Assembly: GCF_029643245.1 (NCBI RefSeq)
Contig: NZ_CP116398.1
Location: 3,286,001 to 3,350,000 of the forward strand
DNA length: 64,000 bases
From: Methylomonas sp. EFPC3
GTDB lineage: Bacteria > Pseudomonadota > Gammaproteobacteria > Methylococcales > Methylomonadaceae
Reading direction: 5' to 3'
The notes under the pieces were generated by a model. The model had not been told where the DNA came from and did no database searches. It worked only from the letters and a program-made list of their open reading frames with translations. The position numbers and the translations under genes were made by a program. Positions 1-9,552 of the stretch are shown here, piece by piece; within the stretch, counting starts at the first letter, position 1, and each line of letters starts with the position of its first letter.

Positions 1-1
1 C

Positions 2-181
2 CACGGTGCGCGATCAGTGCTAAAAGTGTGCAGCGGCAAGACCGATCCGCTGAGTCGCTGGCTGCAAGGTCTGATCGAACGACGAGGCTTCAACAAAGCC
101 GCCGTGGCGCTGGCCAACAAGAATGCCCGGATACTCTGGGCGATGGCGACGCAGGGCAAAGCATACCGAGCGGGGGCATAA
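2..181 (+). CDS. IS110-family transposase, C-terminal end (partial)
   Basis: Reading from base 2, an open frame enters from outside the window and stops at TAA 179-181. The visible 59 residues contain the IS110/IS1111-type C-terminal signature: HGARSVLK near the start and VALANKNARILWAM near the end, which belongs to the Tnp_20 (serine-containing) half of these recombinases. The catalytic DEDD half would lie upstream, outside the window. Behind the stop is a strong inverted repeat (197-269), which fits the non-coding end of such an element. Whether the full element is intact cannot be judged from here. Confidence 0.8.
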   Translation, partial: HGARSVLKVCSGKTDPLSRWLQGLIERRGFNKAAVALANKNARILWAMATQGKAYRAGA

Positions 182-196
182 CCACCGTTCGATGCC

Positions 197-269
197 GGGT
201 TATCCACCCTTTGCCCAACGCCTCCACGCGAGGGAAGGGCTCCGGCGTCGGGCAAAGCGTGGATAACCC
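197..269. repeat. Large imperfect inverted repeat behind the IS110 transposase
   Basis: Two 26-base arms, 197-222 and 244-269, are reverse complements with two mismatches. Both contain GGGTTATCCAC or its complement and are separated by 21 bases. As RNA this would be a long stem-loop. It starts 15 bases after the transposase stop, so it could be part of the non-coding end of the IS110-type element, where members of the IS1111 subgroup carry their structured guide RNA. It could also be a REP-like palindrome or a terminator. Confidence 0.6.
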
Positions 270-692
270 TCAATCCGGTGTAGGGCAAGACAAACAGAGT
301 TCAACAGATTGCGGAGGCAAGTAACTCAAAAGTGATGACATTCAACAGGTCAGACCGGTGCTTTTAAATCCCGTTCCGCGCATAGGTTCTTAAGAAACCG
401 TTAGGATGATAGTGGAAAAAGCGCGCGGATAGATTCATCAGGGTCCGAAGGCCTATCAAGTACCTTCATCAAGAGACCGAATATATGGCTGCAATCTTGA
501 TCTCTGTTGGAAACATCAATTTTGATAACACTTGGCTTGCAATTGGGGAGGAGTCCATATATGCGGTAAACAACGTGCACCGCATCGTTCGCGATTGGTG
601 CGGTTCGTAAACTCACCATACCCTACAAATAAATCAAAGTCTGCCTATACCATAAAGCGTCGGCCCCCATAAAGCTCTATGACTAACCGGCT
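270..692. other. Stretch without a convincing gene
   Basis: Apart from the probable right end of the IS110-type element (up to roughly 350), I see no supported gene here. A 72-codon minus-strand frame at 401-619 has no recognisable family features and only a weak ribosome site. A direct continuation of the toxin gene is excluded by its stop at 693. Confidence 0.5.
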
Positions 693-1025
693 TTATTCAC
701 CGAGCAACCGCCGCGCAAGCAAAGCCTGCATGTCCCGCCGTCCGTCGGCGATCAGATAAACATAGACTTGTCGGGCTATGATGCGATAGACGATGCGGTA
801 GGGTTTGAAGAAGACTTGGCGGTATTCCTGTATCCCCAGCGCCGCAAGTTCTTTCGGGAAATTGCCGCGTTCCGGGAAACTCGCCAAGTCGTCCAGCGTT
901 TGCAACAACTTGTCCAGGACGGCATCGGCATTGGCCGGCGTATCGAATTCGGCGATGTAGTCGTAAAGGCTTTCCAAATCCTGCTCGGCGCCGCGAGTCA
1001 GCAGCACTTGATAGGCAGCAGGCAT
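693..1025 (-). CDS. ParE/RelE-family toxin of a type II toxin-antitoxin pair
   Basis: A 110-residue protein of the normal length for the ParE/RelE superfamily. The C-terminal half shows the family pattern EYRQVFFKPYRIVYRI followed by VYVYLIADGRRDMQALLARRLL, and the N-terminal helix has the usual AEQDLESLYDYIAE. ParE members poison gyrase and RelE members cut mRNA on the ribosome; the sequence alone does not settle which applies, but the helix-rich N-terminus leans to ParE. Its ATG (1025-1023) overlaps the antitoxin stop as TGATG, so the two are translationally coupled, antitoxin first. Confidence 0.88.
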   Translation of the reverse strand: MPAAYQVLLTRGAEQDLESLYDYIAEFDTPANADAVLDKLLQTLDDLASFPERGNFPKELAALGIQEYRQVFFKPYRIVYRIIARQVYVYLIADGRRDMQALLARRLLGE

Positions 1026-1300
1026 CAGCGATTCGTCTTTTTCGCGCGCAGTCGGGCGGCGACTTCGGCCGCGGGTTTGGCGTTGCCGTCCGCAATGTCG
1101 CGGTTACCCAAGGCCAGAATTTTTAGCAGGGCCAGGGTTTCCTGGGTTTCTTCATAGGAGGCGACATCTTGCAACACCGCCTTGGCTTCGCCGTTTTGGG
1201 TAATGACCAAAGGTTCGCGGCATTCGGCCAGTTTTAATAACACTTCGGCGGCGTTGGCTTTCAGGTAACTGATGGGTTTGACTTGAGACGAGAAGCGCAT
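1025..1300 (-). CDS. Phd/YefM-family antitoxin
   Basis: A 91-residue protein with the Phd/YefM N-terminal DNA-binding fold: SYLKANAAEVLLKLAE, then the strand PLVITQNGEAKAVLQDVASYEE. The lysine- and arginine-rich C-terminus is the likely toxin-binding tail. It is the first gene of a two-gene minus-strand operon and overlaps the toxin start by one base. Proteins of this family neutralise the toxin and repress their own promoter. The repeated AGTC half-sites just upstream (1325-1349) are plausible binding sites. Confidence 0.88.
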   Translation of the reverse strand: MRFSSQVKPISYLKANAAEVLLKLAECREPLVITQNGEAKAVLQDVASYEETQETLALLKILALGNRDIADGNAKPAAEVAARLRAKKTNR

Positions 1301-1324
1301 GGAGGCACCGATGAATTTATAAAG

Positions 1325-1349
1325 GACTTAATATAGTCTTTTAATAGTC
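1325..1349. promoter_or_regulatory. Candidate autoregulatory operator of the Phd/ParE operon
   Basis: GACT-TAATAT-AGTC (1325-1338) is a perfect inverted repeat around an AT-only centre. A further AGTC half-site sits at 1346-1349, eleven bases (one helical turn) from the previous one. It lies 25 bases upstream of the antitoxin start and overlaps -10-like sequence on the minus strand. Operator function is inferred from position and symmetry. Confidence 0.45.
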
Positions 1350-1421
1350 CGGCGACAAGTATCGAAATTGCTTAAGGAATGAATTCGTAACATTCGTGCG
1401 ATTAGGCTTCGTTAATCGCAC

Positions 1422-1796
1422 CTACACAAGCTGCCGGCGGTTATGAGTTACGGTTTTCTGAAGCTGCTGTAGCAAAGGCAGCAATTCGGGAATATCGGTT
1501 TGGATGATGCTCCATAGGGTATCGTTGTCGATGCCGAGATAACCATGAATCAATCGGTTGCGGGTGGCGATGATCATGCGCCAGGGTATTTGCGGATTGT
1601 TTTCGCGAATTTCGCCGGGAATATGGGTTGCGGCTTCGCCGATCAATTCCAGGTTGCGGACAGTGGCATCGTAGTTTAATCCGCTATCGATAAAGCGCTG
1701 CTGATCGAGGCCTTCGGTCTAAATGAGTACTTTTTCGGCAAACGTCAGCATATCGTCCTGATAAAAACGCCATTCGTGCGCGGCGGTTTCAGACAT
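1422..1796 (-). pseudogene. hepT: hepT-like toxin gene interrupted by an in-frame amber codon
   Basis: From ATG 1796-1794 the frame reads MSETAAHEWRFYQDD and so on, meets TAG at 1721-1719 (codon 26), and continues in the same frame to the stop at 1422. The reconstructed length is 124 codons, normal for HepT (DUF86). The hallmark RNase motif RX4HXY is intact at reconstructed positions 79-86 (RNRLIHGY). The residues after the stop, TEGLDQQRF, align with the usual 'YTEGL' of HepT, so the stop most likely replaced a tyrosine codon (TAT or TAC to TAG). The start overlaps the mntA stop by eight bases. Unless the amber codon is suppressed, only a 25-residue peptide or a restart product from 1646 could be made. 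Confidence 0.8.
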
Positions 1797-2079
1797 CGAT
1801 GGCGTCCTTTTCGACGAATGGCCGCAATTCTGGGCGCAAGGCTTTATCGGTGACTAAATCCACCGGGCAACCCAACTGATCTTCCAGATAAAATTGCACT
1901 CCGAAATAACGGCTGGAGGTGGCGGGACCATCGAAGCCGACCAGAATGTCCACGTCGCTATTGTCCCCGGCTTCGTCGCGCGCTGTGGAGCCAAATAAAG
2001 CCAGTTGTGTGACGCCGAATCGTTGCGCGACAACGGGTTTCAGTTTTCTCAGTAGCTCTAAAGCATGGTTCCGTTTCAT
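1789..2079 (-). CDS. mntA: MntA-type minimal nucleotidyltransferase antitoxin
   Basis: A 96-residue MNT-domain protein with the nucleotidyltransferase signature GSTAR at residues 30-34 and the metal-binding aspartates D42 and D44 (SDVDILVGF), followed by PVDLVTDKALRPE. In known MntA-HepT pairs MntA adds AMP to the HepT tyrosine near the RX4HXY motif and so silences the RNase. Its gene overlaps the hepT start (ATGTCTGA), the standard arrangement. Here the partner gene is broken, so the antitoxin may persist alone. Confidence 0.88.
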   Translation of the reverse strand: MKRNHALELLRKLKPVVAQRFGVTQLALFGSTARDEAGDNSDVDILVGFDGPATSSRYFGVQFYLEDQLGCPVDLVTDKALRPELRPFVEKDAIDV

Positions 2080-2156
2080 AAGGCTTTGTGGATTGAGTTC
2101 GTGAAATTCCGCTTTCAGTTAGAAATGGATAGTAGCATCGAAAGCCTAAAAGCAGA

Positions 2157-2189
2157 TTGTCTCTTTTATCGAGGGTTTTACCCTAAAAT
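2157..2189 (+). promoter_or_regulatory. Possible weak promoter before the jet operon
   Basis: The 150-base gap between the divergent mntA gene and jetB contains TTGTCT (2157-2162) and TAAAAT (2184-2189), but the 21-base spacing is longer than usual. A small AGGG-TTTT-ACCCT hairpin lies between them. This is weak evidence that jetB begins its own transcript rather than being cut off from an upstream jetA. Confidence 0.25.
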
Positions 2190-2229
2190 ACGCACAATTC
2201 AACGCCCGCTCGATCAAAACGACATAAGC

Positions 2230-2853
2230 ATGGCCGAAACCGACCCCGAAATAGCTCTCCAATACGACTTGTCGACCGTTGTGATTCCCTTGCTGAAAGG
2301 CGTGATCTACCAGGAAACCGACGGCGGATTGTGGAGCGCGCTGCTGAATCTGCAGGCCAGGGTGCGGGATTACGTGGCGGTGTTGGGTTTGGAGTTGGTG
2401 TTGGACGAGGCTGAGGGCTATGCGTTTTTGCGTTCGCGCCAGCTGGAGGGTGTGGACGACGAGGCGGCGCCGAAGTTGCCGCGTTTGATCGCCCGCCGGC
2501 CCTTGTCGTTTCCGGTCAGTTTGTTGCTGGCCTTGTTGCGCAAACGTTTGGCCGAGTTCGACCGGGGCGGCGGCGAGACCCGGCTGGTGTTGTCGCGCGA
2601 GGACATCGTCGAATTGATCCGGGTGTTTTTGCCGCAACGCAGCAACGAAGCGCGGCTGATCGATCAGATCGAAACCCATATCAATAAGGTGGTCGAACTG
2701 GGATTTTTACGTAAACTCAAGACCGCTGCCAATCAATCCGCCAGTTACGAGGTCAGGCGCATTCTCAAGGCTTTCGTCGATGCGCAATGGTTGTCGGAGT
2801 TCGACGCGCGGCTGGCCGAATACCAAACCCAATTGACCGCTGGCGGGGAATAA
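2230..2853 (+). CDS. jetB: Wadjet JetB / MksE-like KITE subunit (DUF4194)
   Basis: A 207-residue protein starting [18 protein letters not shown]. An earlier ATG at 2065 exists, but it overlaps mntA and adds sequence unlike the family. The pattern of a helical N-terminus, [17 protein letters not shown], and a winged-helix C-terminus ([19 protein letters not shown]) fits DUF4194. In type I Wadjet this KITE protein dimerises and joins the kleisin JetA to the SMC-like JetC, forming a complex that extrudes DNA loops and recognises small circular plasmids. Its stop overlaps the jetC start (TAATG), showing tight coupling. Confidence 0.85.
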   Translation: MAETDPEIALQYDLSTVVIPLLKGVIYQETDGGLWSALLNLQARVRDYVAVLGLELVLDEAEGYAFLRSRQLEGVDDEAAPKLPRLIARRPLSFPVSLLLALLRKRLAEFDRGGGETRLVLSREDIVELIRVFLPQRSNEARLIDQIETHINKVVELGFLRKLKTAANQSASYEVRRILKAFVDAQWLSEFDARLAEYQTQLTAGGE

Positions 2854-5800
2854 TGCAAAACGACCTGCAACTGTCGCTGGATTTCGTCGACGACGACACC
2901 CTGTCCGGCTTCCGCTTGCAACGGCTGGAAGTCTATAACTGGGGCACTTTCGACGGCCGGGTCTGGAGCTTGCAGCTCAATGGCCGCAACGCGCTGTTGA
3001 CCGGCGACATCGGTTCCGGCAAATCGACCTTGGTCGATGCGGTGACGACGCTGCTGGTGCCGGCTCAACGCATCGCTTACAACAAGGCGGCCGGCGCGGA
3101 CAGCAAGGAGCGCAGCCTGCGTTCCTACGTGCTGGGCCATTACAAATCCGAGCGCAACGAAGTCAGCGGCAGCGCCAAGCCGGTGGCCTTGCGCGGCGAC
3201 AACAGTTATTCGGTGATCCTCGGCGTGTTTCACAACGCCGGCTACGACCAGACCGTGACGCTGGCGCAAGTGTTCTGGATTGCCGATCGTCAGGGCCAGC
3301 CGGCGCGGCTGTTCGTCGGGTCCGAGCGCGATTTGAGCATCGCCCGCGATTTTTCCGACTTCGGCAGCGACATAGGCCAATTGCGCAAGAAACTGCGCGG
3401 CCTGGGCGCCGAGTTGCACGACAGCTTTCCGCCTTACGGCGCCTGGTTCCGCCGCCGCTTCGGCATCGACAACGAGCAGGCGCTGGAATTGTTCCATCAA
3501 ACCGTATCGATGAAATCGGTCGGCAATCTGACCGACTTCGTGCGCAGCCACATGCTGGAGCCGTCCGAGGTGGCGCCGCGCATCGCCGCGTTGATCAATC
3601 ATTTCGACGACCTGAACCGCGCCCACGACGCGGTGCTGAAAGCCAAGCGCCAGATGAGTCTGTTGGCGCCGTTGGTGGCCGATTGCCAGCGTCACGGACA
3701 ACTGCACGAACAAACCGAAACCCTGCGCGCCTGCCGCGAAGCCTTGCGTTCGTTTTTCGCCGGCTTGAAGCAAGGCTTGCTGGAAAAGCGCCTGGCAACA
3801 TTGGATGAAGAACTTGCCCGGCAAAATGCCCAGCTCGACCGGCTGAGCGAGCGCAAGCGCCAGCAGCAAATGGCGGCGGGCGAACTGCAACGCCACATTG
3901 CCGCCAACGGCGGCGATCGCATCGCCCAACTGGGCTTGGAAATCGAGCGTCTGCAAGATGAAATGGCGCGTCGCCGCGATAAATCCGCCCGTTACGAAAA
4001 ATTGCTGCAAACCTTGGACTTGCCGGCCCCGGAAGATGGCGACGGCTTCCTGGCGCAGCAAAAGCAATTTGCCGATGTGCGGGAACGCGCCAGCGCTCGC
4101 GAGGCGGATTTGCAGAACCAGGCCAGCGAAATCGGCGTGGCCTTTGCCGAAGGTCGCCGTGACCATCAAGACCTGCAAGCCGAATTGACCAGCCTGAAAG
4201 CCCGGCGCAGCAACATCGACGATGCCCAAATCAAAATGCGCGAGGCGCTGTGCCGGGCGTTGAATCTGGCCGAGGCCGAAATGCCGTTCGCCGGCGAGCT
4301 GATCCAGGTGCGCGACGAAGACAAGGATTGGGAAGGCGCCGCCGAACGCTTGCTGCGCAATTTCGGCTTGTCGTTGCTGGTGCCGGATGCGCATTATTCG
4401 GCGGTGGCCGACTGGGTGGACCGGACGCAGTTGCGGGGCCGGCTGGTGTACTTCCGGGTGCGGTCCGGCCAACGCGGCGATTTGCCGGATTTGCACCGCG
4501 ATTCCTTGGTTCGCAAACTGGCGATCAAGCCCGACTCGGCGTTTTACGATTGGCTGGAGCGCGAAATCGCCCATCGTTTCGACGTCGCCTGCTGCGCCAC
4601 CCAGGAGCAATTTCGCCGCGAGCAAAAGGCCGTCACCCGCGCCGGGCAAATCAAGGCGCCGGGCGAACGCCACGAAAAAGACGACCGCCACCGCCTGGAC
4701 GACCGCAGCCGCTATGTGCTGGGCTGGAGCAATGCCGCCAAGATTGCCGCACTGGAAGCCAAGGCCAAGCTATTGGAAAGCCGTCTCGCCGATTTGGCCG
4801 GCAAATTGGCGCAGATCGACCAGGCGAGGCAAGCGGTCAAGGCGCAACTGGCGACCTTGGCCAGTTTGGGCGAGTACCGCGATTTCCGCGAGCTGGATTG
4901 GCGACCACTGGCCGGCGAGATTGCCCGGTTGGAACACGAAAAACGCGAGTTGGAAGCGGCGTCCGATCTGCTCAAACAACTGACCGAGCAGTTGGAGACG
5001 CTACAACAAGCGCTGGCCGATACCGAGCAGGCGTTAAACGGCAATATCAAGGAAACCGGCGCCACCGAACAACGTAAGCTGGCTGCCGAAGCGCTGCTGG
5101 CGGAAACCGGCGAGATTTTGCGCGAGGCCGGCGCGGAACATGCCGCACATTACCCGGCGCTCGACGCGATGCGCGGCGAAGTGTTGGGCGAGCGGCAACT
5201 GACGATAGAATCCTGCGACAACCGCGAACAGGATTTTCGCGGCTGGCTGCAAGCCAGGATCGACGCGGAAACCAAGAAACTCAACAACCTGCGCGACAAA
5301 ATCATCGATGCGATGCGCGGCTATTGCGCGGCATTTCCGCTGGAAACCCAGGAAGTCGATGTCGGCATCGCTGCCGGCGGCGAATATCAAGCCATGTTAG
5401 AAAGCTTGCAAGCCGACGATCTGCCGCGCTTCGAGGCCCGTTTCAAGGAATTGCTCAACGAAAACACCATCCGCGAGGTCGCCAACTTCCAGTCGCAACT
5501 GGCCCGCGAGCGCGAGACCATCAAGGAGCGCATCGCCCGTATCAACGAATCTCTGACCCAGATCGACTACAACACCAACCGCTACATCGTGCTGGAAGCG
5601 CAGCCGACGCCGGATGCCGACGTGCGCGATTTTCAAAGCGAATTGCGCGCCTGCACCGAGGGCGCGTTGACCGGTTCCGACGACGAGCAATATTCGGAAA
5701 ACAAGTTTCTGGAAGTCAAAAAAATCATCGAACGCTTTCGCGGCCGCGAAGGCCAAGCCGAGCAGGACCGGCGTTGGACCGGTAAAGTTACCGACGTGCG

Positions 5801-6224
5801 CAATTGGTTCAATTTCGGCGCCAGCGAGCGGTGGCGGGAAGACGGCAGCGAGCACGAACATTATTCCGACTCGGGCGGCAAGTCCGGCGGCCAAAAGGAA
5901 AAGCTGGCCTACACCATTCTGGCGGCCAGCTTGGCCTATCAATTCGGCCTGGAGTGGGGTGCGTTGCGCTCGCGTTCGTTCCGTTTCGTGGTGATCGACG
6001 AAGCCTTCGGCCGCGGTTCCGACGAATCGGCGCAATACGGCTTGCGACTGTTCGAGAATCTCAATTTGCAATTGCTGATCGTCACGCCGCTGCAGAAAAT
6101 CCACATCATCGAACCTTACGTGGCGGCAGTCGGCTTTGTGCATAACGAAGCAGGCCGCGCCTCGAAACTGCGCAATCTCAGCATCGAACAATATCGGGCC
6201 GAACGCGCGGCGCGCGGCGGATGA
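2853..6224 (+). CDS. jetC: Wadjet JetC / MksB-like SMC ATPase
   Basis: A 1123-residue SMC-family ATPase starting [11 protein letters not shown] at the ATG that overlaps the jetB stop. Walker A is GDIGSGKST with Lys57. The ABC signature region [14 protein letters not shown] lies near residue 1010, and Walker B ([16 protein letters not shown]) near 1045. Between these are long coiled coils rich in E, R, Q and L (about 270-470 and 620-790) around a hinge-like region, the standard SMC plan. It is the DNA-loop-extruding motor of Wadjet, a defence system against plasmid transformation. Length and motifs are intact, with no internal stop. Confidence 0.93.
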   Translation: MQNDLQLSLDFVDDDTLSGFRLQRLEVYNWGTFDGRVWSLQLNGRNALLTGDIGSGKSTLVDAVTTLLVPAQRIAYNKAAGADSKERSLRSYVLGHYKSERNEVSGSAKPVALRGDNSYSVILGVFHNAGYDQTVTLAQVFWIADRQGQPARLFVGSERDLSIARDFSDFGSDIGQLRKKLRGLGAELHDSFPPYGAWFRRRFGIDNEQALELFHQTVSMKSVGNLTDFVRSHMLEPSEVAPRIAALINHFDDLNRAHDAVLKAKRQMSLLAPLVADCQRHGQLHEQTETLRACREALRSFFAGLKQGLLEKRLATLDEELARQNAQLDRLSERKRQQQMAAGELQRHIAANGGDRIAQLGLEIERLQDEMARRRDKSARYEKLLQTLDLPAPEDGDGFLAQQKQFADVRERASAREADLQNQASEIGVAFAEGRRDHQDLQAELTSLKARRSNIDDAQIKMREALCRALNLAEAEMPFAGELIQVRDEDKDWEGAAERLLRNFGLSLLVPDAHYSAVADWVDRTQLRGRLVYFRVRSGQRGDLPDLHRDSLVRKLAIKPDSAFYDWLEREIAHRFDVACCATQEQFRREQKAVTRAGQIKAPGERHEKDDRHRLDDRSRYVLGWSNAAKIAALEAKAKLLESRLADLAGKLAQIDQARQAVKAQLATLASLGEYRDFRELDWRPLAGEIARLEHEKRELEAASDLLKQLTEQLETLQQALADTEQALNGNIKETGATEQRKLAAEALLAETGEILREAGAEHAAHYPALDAMRGEVLGERQLTIESCDNREQDFRGWLQARIDAETKKLNNLRDKIIDAMRGYCAAFPLETQEVDVGIAAGGEYQAMLESLQADDLPRFEARFKELLNENTIREVANFQSQLARERETIKERIARINESLTQIDYNTNRYIVLEAQPTPDADVRDFQSELRACTEGALTGSDDEQYSENKFLEVKKIIERFRGREGQAEQDRRWTGKVTDVRNWFNFGASERWREDGSEHEHYSDSGGKSGGQKEKLAYTILAASLAYQFGLEWGALRSRSFRFVVIDEAFGRGSDESAQYGLRLFENLNLQLLIVTPLQKIHIIEPYVAAVGFVHNEAGRASKLRNLSIEQYRAERAARGG

Positions 6225-7414
6225 GCCAGCCGGTCTGGACTTTGCCGGCCGAGCTGCGCTTAGAACTGGACAAGCGCTGGCAGCGCGGCCAAATTCTGGC
6301 GGAAAGTTTGGCGCCCAACGGTTTGTTTCCGTTGCGAATCGCGCTGAAGCAACCCAGTCCGGCGCAACTGGCCGCCGATTTTGGCGGGGTGCAGGCTTGG
6401 GTCGAAACCTGGCTGGCGGCGGATGCCCGGCATTTTTCGGTCGAATGGCGCGAGATCAATCATCGGCTGTCGGGACGGAATCGCTTGCCGGCGGCGGCGG
6501 TTTTCGATACGGCGGAGGATGCCGCGGCGTATTTGAAAAAATCCAGGGAGTTGGCGGTTTTTGCGCAATTGGCGACGACGCTGACTGGCGATTTCGCGGT
6601 GTTGCGTGGCTGGCTGTTGAAATACCCGCTACGGGCTCTGGAGCATGCGGGCGAATGGCAAAAACTGTTGAGCGTGGCCGGTTGGATGGTCGCGCATCCC
6701 CGGCCCGGCATTTATCTGCGCCAGATCAGCCTGCCCGGCATCGACAGTAAATTTATCGAAAGCCGCAAGAAATTGCTGGGCGAATGGCTGGATTTGCTGT
6801 TGCCGGAGTCGGCAATCGACGTCGCGCAAACCGGTGTTGCCGGTTTCGAAGCGCGTTACGGCTTTTTGGCGAAGCCGGCGACGATTCGCTTTCGGGTGTT
6901 GGATAGCCGACTTGCCATCGCCGGCTTGACCGACTTAAGCGTCACCGCCGATGAGTTTGCGGTTTTGAATTTGCCGGTAGTGCGGGTGTTCGTCACCGAA
7001 AACGACATTAACGGTCTGGCCTTTCCGGAAGTCGCGGATAGCATCGTCATTTTCGGCAGGGGGTACGGCTTCGACGCGTTGGCGAAAGCCGGGTGGTTGC
7101 GCGACAAACAAATCCATTATTGGGGCGATATCGACAGCCACGGCTTTGCGATTCTGAGCCAGTTTCGTCAATATTTTCCGCAAACCCGGTCACTGTTGAT
7201 GGACCAAGCCACCTTGCTGGCTCACCGCGCCTCGTGGGTGACAGAAGCCGCGCCCGGCCGGGCCGATTTATCCGGTCTGACCGCCGAGGAAAGCGCGCTG
7301 TACGATGCACTGCGCGACAACCGTTACGGCCGAAATGTCAGGCTCGAGCAGGAGTACGTCGGTTTCGACCGTTTGCAGGCTTGGTTAGCCGGGTTGTGCG
7401 GCGGGGAAAAATAA
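6221..7414 (+). CDS. jetD: Wadjet JetD / MksG-like nuclease (DUF3322-DUF2220, Toprim)
   Basis: A 397-residue protein. The N-terminal part (to about 190) matches DUF3322 and the C-terminal part DUF2220, a Toprim-type fold. Catalytic residues are visible: Glu260 in VFVTEND, and the acidic cluster WGDIDSHG with Asp303, Asp305 and His307. JetD cuts circular plasmid DNA once JetABC has stalled on it. The ATG overlaps the jetC stop (ATGA), so jetB-C-D form one coupled unit. No jetA (kleisin, DUF3375) follows. Confidence 0.92.
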   Translation: MSQPVWTLPAELRLELDKRWQRGQILAESLAPNGLFPLRIALKQPSPAQLAADFGGVQAWVETWLAADARHFSVEWREINHRLSGRNRLPAAAVFDTAEDAAAYLKKSRELAVFAQLATTLTGDFAVLRGWLLKYPLRALEHAGEWQKLLSVAGWMVAHPRPGIYLRQISLPGIDSKFIESRKKLLGEWLDLLLPESAIDVAQTGVAGFEARYGFLAKPATIRFRVLDSRLAIAGLTDLSVTADEFAVLNLPVVRVFVTENDINGLAFPEVADSIVIFGRGYGFDALAKAGWLRDKQIHYWGDIDSHGFAILSQFRQYFPQTRSLLMDQATLLAHRASWVTEAAPGRADLSGLTAEESALYDALRDNRYGRNVRLEQEYVGFDRLQAWLAGLCGGEK

Positions 7415-7518
7415 AAGGGGGTTTTGTTCTATCGGAGTGGGCCGATTTGTGGGAGTGGCGATCCGGTGCTAGCCTTTTCCGGGTCAAGTTCCGGACCATA
7501 AACTGCGGAGGCCCTTAG

Positions 7519-8448
7519 ATGCATTCGAAGATTCAGGACGTTTTTACCCAGCTCCATGTCGATGTCGCCCGCAATTCCACCGACGATTTCAATCTGTTTC
7601 ACGATCCGCATAAATGGCAGCGGATTAAAGACAATCCGTTCGACGGACCGATTTCGTTGGGTTTCCAGTTGGAGTCTCTGATCGAAGGCCGACTTGCAAC
7701 GTTTCGCGCTAGCCGGGACGAAGCGGATTTGATCGAGCGGCATGGGCTGCATTTCAGTAACTATCAATTTTCCTTCGCCAATGCGATCAAGCCCGGCCAG
7801 ACGATTCAGGTCGAGATCAAGGACAGCCAATTCAAAGCCGAGCCCGAGCCGGTATTGAGTAACCGTATCGCGGTCAAGGCCGAAGGCAATCTGGCCTTGA
7901 TGGGCTACAAAAAAGAAACGGTCGAGCCGCTGTTTTTGCCGAATCCGAATTTGTCGCGCATCGGCGAATTGAAGATTCAGCCGGATCGCTGTTTTTTGCC
8001 GAACGGCTTCTTCCTGAAGCGTAAATTCATGATGACCAGCAACGCCAAGAATTTTCTGTGTGCGTCGCTGCGCGACCAAACCGAGTATTTCGACGAGTTG
8101 CAGGATAAAGTCAAATTTCCGGAAATATTCCCGTGTGCCTTGCTGTCCAGCGCGTTATTGGAAAAAGCCCTGAAATGGCTGCACGATTTCGAGCGCAACC
8201 CCATGGTCTATACTTCGCACAAAATCAGTATCGACAGGCGTTTACTGGCTCAACTCAGAAGTAACGACGCGCTACATATTCTGATCAAGCCGGCGGAGGA
8301 GTCGGCGGCTCACGATTTCGGCGACCCGAAGGCGACTCCGCTGGATTACGAATGTTACGGCTTGTTCGGTTCGGACAACGCGGTATTGTTCCGCGCCTTG
8401 ATTTCCTTAACGCCCCTGGAACTGATCGTTAAAGCGATGCACAAATGA
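7519..8448 (+). CDS. Hotdog-like protein of unknown function
   Basis: A 309-residue cytoplasmic-looking protein with no signal peptide or membrane segment. The start is supported by GGAGG at 7507-7511, seven bases before the ATG. The N-terminus (residues 20-55) reads DDFNLFHDPHKW then NPFDGPISLGFQLESLI. That resembles the FNxxHD...GxI.G pattern of hotdog-fold dehydratases and of DUF3581-type proteins, but I cannot assign a family with certainty. The protein is long enough for two hotdog halves. It precedes the efflux pump genes by only 39 bases, so co-transcription and a link to lipid or acyl substrates are possible but unproven. Confidence 0.6.
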   Translation: MHSKIQDVFTQLHVDVARNSTDDFNLFHDPHKWQRIKDNPFDGPISLGFQLESLIEGRLATFRASRDEADLIERHGLHFSNYQFSFANAIKPGQTIQVEIKDSQFKAEPEPVLSNRIAVKAEGNLALMGYKKETVEPLFLPNPNLSRIGELKIQPDRCFLPNGFFLKRKFMMTSNAKNFLCASLRDQTEYFDELQDKVKFPEIFPCALLSSALLEKALKWLHDFERNPMVYTSHKISIDRRLLAQLRSNDALHILIKPAEESAAHDFGDPKATPLDYECYGLFGSDNAVLFRALISLTPLELIVKAMHK

Positions 8449-8487
8449 TGACTGGCAATTCTGTGGATTTTTTTTCAAGGAGATGCG

Positions 8488-9552
8488 ATGAGAGTGTTTT
8501 TGACGATGTCGTTCTTGTTGTTAACGGCCTGCGAACAAGAAGTTGCGATATCGCCGAAACCCCGTCCGGCGGAGATTGTTGAAGTCGGCGAGCGTACCCG
8601 AGCGGCCCCTACCGTGTTGGTCGGCGAGGTGCGTTCCCGCTACGAAAGCGCGCAAGGTTTTCGGATACCCGGCAAAATCGTCCAGCGATTGGTGGAACGC
8701 GGCGCCGTGGTCAGGAAAGGACAGGTGCTAGCCAAACTGGACGACAAGGATACCAGCCTGTCTGCCAGCTCGGCGCAAGCCGAGCTGCACGCGGCGGAGG
8801 CCGATTTGGCGCTGGCGCAGGCCGAGTTGGAGCGCCAGCGCAGTTTATTCCAACGTAAATTCGTGTCCGCCCAAGCGTTGGACATTCAGGAAGCCAAGTT
8901 CAAATCGGCTCAGGCCCGTGTCAAACAAACCACAGCCGACGCCGCCGTCCGCAGTAACCAATCCCGTTATACCCAATTGCAGGCCGACCGTGACGGCGTC
9001 GTCACCGAAATTCGGGCCGAACCGGGCCAGGTGGTCGAGGCCGGCGAAGTGGTGGCGCGAATTGCGGCGACCGACAGCCTGGAAGTAGCCATTTCCGCGC
9101 CGGAATCCCATATCGGCGGCGCAGCGCTTGGTGCGGCGGCCGAAATCAAACTATGGGCGCTACCGAGTAAGGTTTACCGCGGATCGGTGCGGGAAGTGGC
9201 GCCGGCCGCCGACAGCGTGACGCGGACCTTTCAGATGCGGGTGGCTTTGGCCGACGCCGATGCCGCCGTGCATCTGGGTATGACGGCCGGGGTTCGCTTC
9301 GAGGCGGCAGCCGATCAGGCCTGGTTATTGCCGTCGACCGCCGTGACCCAGCGCGACGGCCAGGCCGTGGTCTGGGTGGTCGAACCGGCCACCGGCGCCG
9401 TTACCCCGCGCCCGGTACAAACCGGCCCGTTCCGCGAGGACGGCACCATTGTCAACCAAGGCTTGCAGAGCGGCGATTGGGTGGTGGCGGTTGGCGCCCA
9501 AACCCTGGTGCCGGGCCAGATTGTGCAGCCGGTTAGACGGGAGCGGCCATGA
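8488..9552 (+). CDS. RND efflux periplasmic adaptor (membrane fusion) lipoprotein
   Basis: A 354-residue HlyD/AcrA-type adaptor. The lipobox LLTAC places the lipidated cysteine at residue 15, anchoring it in the inner membrane. A biotinyl-lipoyl half-motif is seen around GKIVQRLVERGAVVRKGQVLAKLDD, then a coiled-coil hairpin (about 95-160), the second lipoyl half DGVVTEIRAEPGQVVEAGEVV, and beta-barrel domains. AAGGAG lies at 8478-8483 before the ATG. It overlaps the following permease gene by four bases (ATGA). No outer-membrane channel gene is adjacent, so a TolC encoded elsewhere would be needed. Confidence 0.9.
   Translation: MRVFLTMSFLLLTACEQEVAISPKPRPAEIVEVGERTRAAPTVLVGEVRSRYESAQGFRIPGKIVQRLVERGAVVRKGQVLAKLDDKDTSLSASSAQAELHAAEADLALAQAELERQRSLFQRKFVSAQALDIQEAKFKSAQARVKQTTADAAVRSNQSRYTQLQADRDGVVTEIRAEPGQVVEAGEVVARIAATDSLEVAISAPESHIGGAALGAAAEIKLWALPSKVYRGSVREVAPAADSVTRTFQMRVALADADAAVHLGMTAGVRFEAAADQAWLLPSTAVTQRDGQAVVWVVEPATGAVTPRPVQTGPFREDGTIVNQGLQSGDWVVAVGAQTLVPGQIVQPVRRERP

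Noticed and set aside
401-619. 72-codon minus-strand frame between the IS element and the toxin gene
   Set aside because: No family feature, no clear ribosome site, and located in a gene-poor junction; treated as chance.
2745-4691. 648-codon minus-strand frame opposite jetC
   Set aside because: Shadow of the GC-rich coding strand of jetC; its sequence is low-complexity and matches no family, while jetC has complete SMC motifs.
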